A stretch of 14,536 nt of DNA from an uncultured Faecalibacterium sp. GTDB taxonomy: Bacteria; Bacillota; Clostridia; Oscillospirales; Ruminococcaceae. Positions 8,244 through 13,681 of this stretch are shown piece by piece; the first letter of the stretch is position 1, and each line of letters starts with the position of its first letter. The translations under genes were made by a program, and so were the position numbers. The notes beneath the pieces were generated by a model. The model did no database searches. It worked only from the letters and a program-made list of their open reading frames with translations, and was not told the DNA's origin. The stretch is taken from NCBI GenBank assembly GCA_934526125.1, contig CAKSZU010000050.1:1-14536 (forward strand), written 5' to 3'.

Positions 8244-9650
8244 TCAGCCCTCGTAAGCGCGGAGCGCGGTCAGCGTCTGCTCATACCAGGTATCAAAATA
8301 TTCATCGGTCAGGAATTCCGCCTCGGCCTCCTCGGGGGACTGCCCGGCGGCGATCCGCTCGTCCACCACGGCGCGGTCGGCGGAGGCAGCGTCCTGCATG
8401 GCATACTGCAGGGTGTTGCGGGCGCTCAGGGCGTCGGGGAAGGCGTTGGTGGTGTAGAGGTGGTCGTTGTTGATGGCGCTGATGGAAAGGGTCAGTACGC
8501 TGCGGATGCTGTCGGAGATCTCCAGCCCGGCGGCCTCCATGGCGTCAAGATCGTTGGCGGCGTAGGTCACCGGCGTGTAGCCGGACTGCACCGAGAACTG
8601 GATGTTGTTTTCGGGCTGGGTGAACCACTTCAGGAAGGTGACGCAGGCGTTGATCTTCTCCTCGGAGCCGGGGGTCACCACCATGCCGGCACCCTGCTGG
8701 GCGGCCACGGGCTCACACCCGGAAAAAGAGGGGGTGGGCAGGACGGCCATCTCGATGTCGTGGCTCTCGGTGTCGCTGGTCATCACCTGGGCGGGGAAGA
8801 AGGACGAGCTGGAAGAGGAACCCACATAGGCCAGCAGGCTGCCGGTCTTGACGTCGTCGCTGCGGAAGCGTCCGCCCGCGGCAAACCAGCCCTTGATGAA
8901 GGGCACATAGTAGTTGTCCCACAGCTTGCGGACAACGGCCTTGTCGAAGTTCAGGGTCATGACGCCGTTCTCGGCGTCAAAGATGGTGGTGCCCAGCTCC
9001 TGCGCGCCGCAGAGCAGGTAGTTGGCCAGAGCATCGCGGCCGAACAGGGCCTTGCCGCCGGTCCAGTCGTAGTATTTGTGGGCCACCTCGGTCAGGCCCT
9101 CCACGGTGGAAAGGTCGTCGTAGGTCACCCCGGTGGCGGCGGCAAAGGGGGCAAAATCGGTGGCGTTGAGGTAGAGCAGCTCGGTGGATTTGGCAACGGG
9201 GAAGAGCTTCAGCTCCCCGTTGTTCAGCAGGTCGCCCTCCTCGAGGAAGCCCTCGATGTACGCAGCCCGCTCCTTGTCCGACAGGTAGGGCGACAGGTCC
9301 ACGGCCATCCCCAGCTGGTCCAGGGTGTAGGCGGTGTCGGCATAGGACGAAACGATGTCGGGCATGGCTTCCGCACCCACCTTGCCCTGGGCGGCGGCCA
9401 GAACGTTGGTCTCCAGATCGGAGACATCGCCCTGACTGGAGCTTTCCACCACGATGCCCTTTTCCTGGCCCACCGTGTTGTTGAACTGATCCATCAGCGC
9501 ATTGAAGCTTTCGAGCTGGTCCCCATTATAATAGGTCCAGACCGTGATGGTGGTGGGCGTCTTCGGGCGGTTTCCGCCGCAGGCGGCGCAGCTCAGGGCC
9601 ATGGCTGCACTGAGAAGCAGGCAGACCGCAGACCGCAGGATTCGTTTCAT
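8244..9650 (-). CDS. Extracellular solute-binding lipoprotein (family 1, UgpB/MalE-like), orphan
   Basis: A 468-residue protein with a lipoprotein signal peptide: basic start MKRILR, hydrophobic core to about residue 20, then SCAACGGN with Cys24 as the likely lipidated residue (Cys instead of Leu at -3). The mature part has the layout of family 1 sugar/oligosaccharide-binding proteins: ITVWTYYNGDQLESFNALMDQFN near the N-terminus, MPDIVSSYADTAYTLDQLG, and SVQSGYTPVTYAANDLDAM near the C-terminal hinge. The ligand cannot be deduced. There are no ABC permease or ATPase genes on either side; instead it sits between an HPt gene and a GGDEF-EAL membrane sensor, suggesting a sensory role. The ATG at 9648-9650 has GGGGGAGG 7 nt upstream; an upstream extension of 52 codons would run through the hairpin and is rejected. 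Confidence 0.9.
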   Translation of the reverse strand: MKRILRSAVCLLLSAAMALSCAACGGNRPKTPTTITVWTYYNGDQLESFNALMDQFNNTVGQEKGIVVESSSQGDVSDLETNVLAAAQGKVGAEAMPDIVSSYADTAYTLDQLGMAVDLSPYLSDKERAAYIEGFLEEGDLLNNGELKLFPVAKSTELLYLNATDFAPFAAATGVTYDDLSTVEGLTEVAHKYYDWTGGKALFGRDALANYLLCGAQELGTTIFDAENGVMTLNFDKAVVRKLWDNYYVPFIKGWFAAGGRFRSDDVKTGSLLAYVGSSSSSSFFPAQVMTSDTESHDIEMAVLPTPSFSGCEPVAAQQGAGMVVTPGSEEKINACVTFLKWFTQPENNIQFSVQSGYTPVTYAANDLDAMEAAGLEISDSIRSVLTLSISAINNDHLYTTNAFPDALSARNTLQYAMQDAASADRAVVDERIAAGQSPEEAEAEFLTDEYFDTWYEQTLTALRAYEG

Positions 9651-9692
9651 GGATTTTCCTCCCCCATAAATTGTGTTTCGGATGCGCTTCGG

Positions 9693-9722
9693 AAAAAGGT
9701 CTCCGGAGAGTCCGGAGACCTT
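9693..9722 (-). terminator. Terminator-like hairpin between the HPt and solute-binding protein genes
   Basis: AAGGTCTCCGGA (9696-9707) and TCCGGAGACCTT (9711-9722) are exact 12-bp inverted repeats around a 3-nt loop. Read on the minus strand the stem ends in CCTTTTTCC, a U5 tract, so it has the form of an intrinsic terminator about 10 nt after the HPt stop codon. No clear promoter follows before the solute-binding gene, so it may act as a partial terminator or 3'-end stabiliser inside an operon. Confidence 0.75.
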
Positions 9723-9732
9723 GCTGGAATCA

Positions 9733-10080
9733 TCAGTCCAGGGCGCGGATCGCATCCAGCGTCCGGGCGTATTCCGTTTCCACAAGAGCCATCTGCCCGG
9801 CGGCACCCTCGAAGGTCCCGGCGCGCAGGATCTCGGTCAGCGCCACAGCCGAGGGGCTGAGGTTGTCGAACCCCAGGTTCAGGCTGACGCCCTTCAGGGT
9901 GTGGGCGGCGCGGAAGGCTTCCTTCACGTCCCCGGCGGCCATGGCGGCTTTCAGCTGCCCGAAGCTGGGGTCAGAGGGGAACCGCTTCACGAAGCGGCAG
10001 ATCATATCGGGATCGTAAAAACGTTTCAGGACAGCCGCATAGTCGGCGCCCATCTGCGCATAGCATTGCTCCAGTGTCAT
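9733..10080 (-). CDS. Stand-alone HPt (histidine phosphotransfer) domain protein
   Basis: A 115-residue, soluble, all-helical protein comprising one HPt domain. The phosphoacceptor motif AAHTLKGVSLNLGFDNL has His60 as the accepting residue, with the usual K63-G64 after it. Upstream helices (MTLEQCYAQMGADYAAVLKRF) and the long C-terminal helices complete the four-helix bundle. HPt proteins relay phosphoryl groups between receiver domains; they have no catalytic activity themselves. No histidine kinase is encoded in the window; the nearest receiver is in the divergent GGDEF-REC-HD-GYP protein. The ATG at 10078-10080 has AGGAAG about 9 nt upstream. It is the first gene of the minus-strand cluster HPt, binding protein, GGDEF-EAL. 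Confidence 0.88.
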   Translation of the reverse strand: MTLEQCYAQMGADYAAVLKRFYDPDMICRFVKRFPSDPSFGQLKAAMAAGDVKEAFRAAHTLKGVSLNLGFDNLSPSAVALTEILRAGTFEGAAGQMALVETEYARTLDAIRALD

Positions 10081-10132
10081 GGGTGGATCTTCCTGCCTTT
10101 TTTCTGAATTCCGGGTGGGACTGGTTAAGAAT

Positions 10133-10141
10133 ATTGTAGCA
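10133..10141 (-). promoter_or_regulatory. Extended -10 promoter element for the HPt gene cluster
   Basis: On the minus strand TGC-TACAAT (10133-10141), the same extended -10 seen before the RNA methyltransferase gene. No good -35 lies 17 bp upstream. Initiation near 10126 would give a leader of about 45 nt. Confidence 0.5.
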
Positions 10142-10198
10142 CTTTTTACAGGGAACGGCTACTGATTTTTGAAAAAAGACTCGAAACAGGCCGCAAAA

Positions 10199-10220
10199 AG
10201 GAAATGATTTTTCGTTTCCT
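10199..10220. promoter_or_regulatory. Short inverted repeat next to the GGDEF-REC-HD-GYP promoter, possible operator
   Basis: AGGAAA (10199-10204) and TTTCCT (10215-10220) form a 6-bp inverted repeat with 10-nt spacing, immediately upstream of the presumed -35 of the plus-strand gene and within the divergent regulatory gap. It could bind a dimeric regulator but may be chance. Confidence 0.2.
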
Positions 10221-10222
10221 GC

Positions 10223-10251
10223 TTCCATTTGTGCCCGGCGGCGTGTATAAT
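10223..10251 (+). promoter_or_regulatory. Promoter of the GGDEF-REC-HD-GYP gene
   Basis: A perfect TATAAT (10246-10251) lies about 80 nt before the start codon. The hexamer 17 bp upstream (TTCCAT, 10223-10228) is a poor -35, so activation by another factor is possible. The roughly 72-nt leader can pair CTGCC with GGCAG (about 10271-10295) and holds no recognisable riboswitch. Confidence 0.5.
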
Positions 10252-10329
10252 AAAAATGTATTATTGTATTTACTGCCGGTTTTCCGGGGCCTGGCAGTGG
10301 GGAGCAGAACAGAAGGAACGGCAGAAAAC

Positions 10330-12276
10330 ATGAAAACTATGCAGGAAGTTCAAACGATGGTGGCAGACCTGAAGGAGCTGTACGCGGATGTGCGGCTTCT
10401 GGACGAAGCGGCCATCGACCGCATCCGGGAAGGCGAGCGCTCCGACCCTTACGCCGAGGAGCTGTGCTATGCCTGCCGGCACAAGAACCGCCGGTGCAGA
10501 CACTGCACGGTGAAAAGTGCCTACCTCCACCGGGATACCCGCTCCAAGCTGGAGTACTTTGCCCCGGACATCGTGCAGGTGACGGCGCGCTATCTGAACG
10601 TGGAGGGCACCCCCTATGTTCTGGAAGTGCTGCAGCGGATGCACAGCGAGACCATCATCGACCCGGACGATGCGGATGCGCTGTTCAGCGCCGTTTCGGG
10701 CTACAACACCAAGCTCTACCATGACGCGCTGACCGATGTGTTCAACCGCCGCTATTATGAGGAGATCGTCCGGGGGATGACGGGTCCCGTGGGCGTGGCG
10801 CTGCTGGATCTGGATGATTTCAAGGTCTACAACGACACCTACGGCCACCACGCAGGGGATTTGGCCCTAAAAACCACCGCCAATGTGGTGCAGGGCTGCA
10901 TCCGCCAGACAGACGCCTTGATCCGCTTCGGCGGTGACGAGTTTCTGCTGATCCTGCCCGGCATCCCGGAAGATTACCTGAAAGTCAAGCTGGAACAGAT
11001 CCGGGAAAAGCTCCACGAGGCCATCGTGCCGGGCTATGCCCATATGCGGCTGTCCGTCAGCGTGGGCGGCATGGTGCAGGGTTCGGCGAATGAGATGGAC
11101 CGGGTGGTGCGTCAGGTGGACCGGCTGATGTATCAGGCCAAGCTCCACAAGAACACCGTGGTGGTGGCCGGCAGGAACATCACCGCCCCGGAGAGCAGCC
11201 CCCGGCAGGAAAAGCAGCAGATCCTCATCGTGGACGACTCGGAAATGAACCGGAGGATCCTGTCGGAGATCCTGAAGAACGACTACCGCATCGTGGAGGC
11301 CGCCAATGGGGCCGAGTGTCTGGAAAAGCTGCATCAGCACAGCGGAGATATCGCACTGGTGCTGCTGGATCTGGTGATGCCCGGCATGGACGGCTTCGAG
11401 GTGCTGGACTACATGAACCGCAACCACATCATTGAGGACCTGCCTGTCATCATGACCTCCAGCGAGGACAGCGAGGAGTCGGTCCGCCGTGCCTATGAGA
11501 TGGGCGTGTCGGGCTACGTCTCCCGGCCCTTTGACTCCCGGGTGGTCTACCGCCGGGTGTTCAACACCATCAAGCTCTACGCCAAGCAGCGGCGTCTGGT
11601 GACATTGCTGTCCGAGCAGATCCGGGAACGGGAAAAGAACACCTCCATGCTGGTGGGCGTACTGAGCCAGATCGTGGAGTTCCGCAACGGCGAGAGCGGG
11701 CCTCACGTCCAGCACATCCAGCGCCTGAGCGAGCGCATCCTGGAAAAGCTGCTGGAGCGGCCCAACCGCTACCACATCACCTCCGAGCTGCAGGACAACA
11801 TCCCGCTGGCGGCTGCCCTGCACGATATCGGCAAGATCGCCATCGACGAGAAGATCCTGAACAAGCCCGGGCGGCTGACACCGGAGGAATTCGAACTCAT
11901 CAAGCCCCACACCGTCCGGGGCGCCGAGATGCTGAGCCGCCTGCAGAACTTCAACCACGAACCGCTGCTCCAGACGGCCTACAGCATTGCCCGCTGGCAC
12001 CACGAGCGCTGGGACGGCCGGGGCTACCCCGACGGCCTGAAAGGGGACGAGATCCCCATCGAGGCCCAGATCGTCTCGCTGGCTGATGTCTACGATGCCC
12101 TGACCAGTGTGCGCTGCTACAAAAAGGCCTACTCCCACGAGACCGCCGTGAAGATGATCCTGCACGGCGAGTGCGGCCAGTTCAACCCCATCCTTCTGGA
12201 ATGCTTCATCGCTATCGAGGCCGAGCTGAAGGAGGATCTGGAAGAAGAACGGCAGCTGGGTGTCGTAAGAAGATAA
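10330..12276 (+). CDS. Soluble GGDEF-REC-HD-GYP protein with N-terminal Cys-rich domain (c-di-GMP synthesis and breakdown)
   Basis: A 648-residue protein without membrane segments. Residues 1-125 form an unassigned domain containing CxxC-x6-CxxC (C46, C49, C56, C59). The GGDEF domain (about 130-285) has DLDDFK (160-165), intact GGDEF (201-205) and an RxxD inhibitory site (R192, D195) five residues before it, so it looks like an active, product-inhibited cyclase. The receiver (about 296-415) has D302-D303 and phosphoacceptor D347 in LLDLVMPGMDG, but the conserved Lys is Arg399 (SRPF). The HD-GYP domain (about 430-635) has HDIGK (498-502) and HHERWDGRGYPDG with GYP at 565-567, so phosphodiesterase activity is expected. 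The ATG at 10330 follows AAGGAA at a long spacing (about 12 nt). The gene is divergent from the HPt cluster and ends at a strong terminator. Confidence 0.93.
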   Translation: MKTMQEVQTMVADLKELYADVRLLDEAAIDRIREGERSDPYAEELCYACRHKNRRCRHCTVKSAYLHRDTRSKLEYFAPDIVQVTARYLNVEGTPYVLEVLQRMHSETIIDPDDADALFSAVSGYNTKLYHDALTDVFNRRYYEEIVRGMTGPVGVALLDLDDFKVYNDTYGHHAGDLALKTTANVVQGCIRQTDALIRFGGDEFLLILPGIPEDYLKVKLEQIREKLHEAIVPGYAHMRLSVSVGGMVQGSANEMDRVVRQVDRLMYQAKLHKNTVVVAGRNITAPESSPRQEKQQILIVDDSEMNRRILSEILKNDYRIVEAANGAECLEKLHQHSGDIALVLLDLVMPGMDGFEVLDYMNRNHIIEDLPVIMTSSEDSEESVRRAYEMGVSGYVSRPFDSRVVYRRVFNTIKLYAKQRRLVTLLSEQIREREKNTSMLVGVLSQIVEFRNGESGPHVQHIQRLSERILEKLLERPNRYHITSELQDNIPLAAALHDIGKIAIDEKILNKPGRLTPEEFELIKPHTVRGAEMLSRLQNFNHEPLLQTAYSIARWHHERWDGRGYPDGLKGDEIPIEAQIVSLADVYDALTSVRCYKKAYSHETAVKMILHGECGQFNPILLECFIAIEAELKEDLEEERQLGVVRR

Positions 12277-12280
12277 AGCA

Positions 12281-12321
12281 AAAGGACCACCGCACGATCT
12301 GACGTGCAGTGGCCCTTTTTT
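12281..12321 (+). terminator. Rho-independent terminator of the GGDEF-REC-HD-GYP gene
   Basis: An imperfect stem pairs GG-A-CCAC-C-GCACG (about 12284-12296) with CGTGC-A-GTGG-C-CC (about 12303-12315) around the loop ATCTGA, followed by six T (12316-12321). It begins 5 nt after the stop codon. Confidence 0.85.
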
Positions 12322-12377
12322 GTGGGATCGGTTTACTCCGCTTCGGTGCGGTTCTTCTCTCTCTCTCCTGTCTTATA

Positions 12378-12447
12378 GCAAACCAACTTTTTAATGCAAC
12401 AGCAACAACGTTGGTTTGCATATCGCAGATATGCTGTTACAGTTGCA
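12378..12447. repeat. Nested inverted repeats downstream of fruK
   Basis: GCAAACCAAC (12378-12387) and GTTGGTTTGC (12410-12419) are exact 10-bp inverted repeats separated by 22 nt. Overlapping their right arm, GCATAT (12418-12423) pairs with ATATGC (12429-12434). TGCAAC (12395-12400) is also inverted as GTTGCA (12442-12447). The structures compete with each other and end 1 nt before the fruK stop codon. The sequence is AT-richer than its surroundings, and no proper T-tract follows on either strand, so it is not a standard terminator. Its function is unknown. Confidence 0.5.
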
Positions 12448-13371
12448 CTAATTTCTAGCCTTGCGATAGATCTGCTTCAGCAGCTCTTCGATCATCTCTT
12501 TTGTGGCCAGCCCCAGGCTGAAGGCGGTGGCGCTGCCGCAGGCAGTGCCCAGCCGCAGGGCCTCGTCGTAGCTGCCGGTCCTGAGGTAACCGGCCACGAA
12601 ACCGGCCACCATGCTGTCCCCGGCACCCACGCTGTTCACGACCTTGCCCGCGGGCACCCCGATGCGGTGGACCCCGCCGGTCTCATCCACCAGCAGGGCA
12701 CCGTCCCCGGCCATGCTGACCAGAACGTTCCGGGCACCCCGGGCCTGCAGCATTTTCGCCGCGTGGATGATCTCGGCGTCGGTGCGCAGCTCCATGTTCA
12801 CCAGCTCGCTGAGTTCGTGGTTGTTGGGCTTGATGAGGAAGGGGCGGTAGGGCAGGACATTGGCCAGCAGCTGCCGGGTGGCATCCACTACGGTGCGGAC
12901 CCCCTTGCCGTCCAACCGGGCCAGCAGCCGCTCGTAGGTGTCCTGGGGCATGCTGGCGGGGATGCTTCCGGCCAGGATGAGGATGTCCTCTTTGGTCAGG
13001 GCATCGATCTTCTGTTCCAGCTCGTGCAGGGCCTGAGCCGGGATGGCGGGGCCTGCCCCGTTCAGCTCGGTCTCGGTGCCGGATTTGATCTTGACGTTGA
13101 TGCGGGTCATTCCCTCGGTCAGGTGGATGAAATCGGTGTACAGGCCCTGCGCAGTCAGGCCGCGTTCCAGCCAGGCACCGGTCTCACCGGCCACGAAGCC
13201 CAGGGCCACGCTCTCGCAGCCCAGATTGTGGAGTACCCCGGACACGTTAATGCCCTTGCCGCCCAGCACACAGTCCTCCCCGGCGGCGCGGTTCACATCC
13301 CCCACCTGCAGGGGCTGGTCCAGACGGACAACATAATCAATGGCAGGGTTGAAGGTCACGGTGTAGATCAT
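12448..13371 (-). CDS. fruK: 1-phosphofructokinase (PfkB family)
   Basis: A 307-residue PfkB-family sugar kinase, expected to convert fructose 1-phosphate and ATP to fructose 1,6-bisphosphate in the cytosol after PTS uptake of fructose. It starts MIYTVTFNPAIDYVV like FruK/LacC proteins. It shows GGKGINVSGVLHNLG (37-51), the substrate loop TRINVKI (89-95), AGSIPASM (134-141), KPNNHEL (181-187) and the PfkB signature GAGDSMVAGF (249-258) with catalytic base D252. Tagatose-6-phosphate kinase (LacC) is the close alternative; the DeoR-type remnant immediately upstream favours a fruR-fruK arrangement. Its ATG overlaps the stop of that remnant (ATGA). No fruA PTS gene is adjacent, and no promoter is visible between the gltA terminator and this gene, so its expression is uncertain. 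Confidence 0.9.
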   Translation of the reverse strand: MIYTVTFNPAIDYVVRLDQPLQVGDVNRAAGEDCVLGGKGINVSGVLHNLGCESVALGFVAGETGAWLERGLTAQGLYTDFIHLTEGMTRINVKIKSGTETELNGAGPAIPAQALHELEQKIDALTKEDILILAGSIPASMPQDTYERLLARLDGKGVRTVVDATRQLLANVLPYRPFLIKPNNHELSELVNMELRTDAEIIHAAKMLQARGARNVLVSMAGDGALLVDETGGVHRIGVPAGKVVNSVGAGDSMVAGFVAGYLRTGSYDEALRLGTACGSATAFSLGLATKEMIEELLKQIYRKARN

Positions 13372-13535
13372 ACTTCAGTCTCCTTTACAAGTGTGAGGTT
13401 CCGGTATTTGGGGTTGGGGCAGCGGTTGGTCAGGATGGCACCGCTGTGCAGGTCGGCGATGACGGCGGGGTAGACCTGCGCGAACTTGCTGTCGTCCACC
13501 AGGAACCACGCCTCCCGGGCCCGGTGCAGGGCCGC
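13368..13535 (-). pseudogene. C-terminal remnant of a DeoR/GlpR-family (FruR-like) transcriptional regulator
   Basis: About 55 codons ending just before fruK read ALHRAREAWFLVDDSKFAQ and then VYPAVIADLHSGAILTNRCPNPKY. This matches the C-terminal end of DeoR-family sugar-phosphate regulators (the DxSKF motif near the ligand site), which are normally about 250 residues. The N-terminal helix-turn-helix and most of the sensor domain are missing. Upstream the frame leaves recognisable coding sequence near 13535, meets a GC hairpin (13537-13554) and then the gltA terminator. The stop TGA overlaps the fruK ATG by 4 nt, a preserved sign of the original fruR-fruK operon. The left-over fragment is unlikely to be functional. 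Confidence 0.7.
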
Positions 13536-13536
13536 C

Positions 13537-13554
13537 GCCGCCCCGAAGGGCGGC
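13537..13554. repeat. GC-rich hairpin at the break point of the DeoR-family remnant
   Basis: GCCGCCC and GGGCGGC form a perfect 7-bp stem with a CGAA loop, exactly where similarity to the regulator family stops. No T-tract follows closely on either strand. It may mark the deletion junction or be an incidental stable structure. Confidence 0.45.
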
Positions 13555-13576
13555 AAAGGTGCTGTGTTCAAAAACG

Positions 13577-13629
13577 CAAGAAAAAATGACCGCCTCAAAG
13601 TTTCCCAACCAGAGCGGTCATTTTTCTTG
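13577..13629. terminator. Long-stem rho-independent terminator downstream of gltA
   Basis: CAAGAAAAAATGACCGC (13577-13593) pairs with GCGGTCATTTTTCTTG (13614-13629) with one bulged A, around a 20-nt loop. The core GACCGC stem is flanked by A- and T-tracts, so it has terminator form on both strands; on the minus strand GCGGTC is followed by ATTTTTTCTT. It ends transcription of the flavoprotein gene about 50 nt after its stop and separates it from fruK. Confidence 0.85.
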
Positions 13630-13681
13630 ACATAATGGGAAGGGACTGGTCGTTTGCGGACCAGCACCTTCTGCCGGGAGA

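Noticed and set aside
5053..8256. A 1067-codon open frame on the plus strand opposite the GGDEF-EAL gene, and similar long plus-strand frames at 47-1015, 1643-3217 and 8205-9860
   Set aside because: They are antisense to genes with clear family motifs, rich in Gly, Ala, Val, Gln and His without any domain signature, and arise from high-GC codon use. None has matching gene signals.
10252..10329. Possible c-di-GMP riboswitch in the leader of the GGDEF-REC-HD-GYP gene
   Set aside because: The leader is only about 72 nt and shows only a short stem; I see none of the conserved elements of the GEMM-I or GEMM-II aptamers.
12212..12421. A 69-codon minus-strand frame between fruK and the GGDEF-REC-HD-GYP gene
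   Set aside because: It crosses the terminator and the nested palindromes, reads antisense into the HD-GYP gene, has no good ribosome-binding site, and encodes a basic low-complexity peptide.
13375..13608. A second minus-strand frame over the DeoR-family remnant
   Set aside because: It gives a Gly/Pro/Arg-rich shadow peptide; the frame ending at 13368 carries the DeoR-family signature instead.
13627..13655. A perfect TTGACA on the plus strand at 13627-13632
   Set aside because: No -10-like hexamer lies 16-18 bp downstream, no plus-strand gene follows, and the hexamer overlaps the arm of the gltA terminator.
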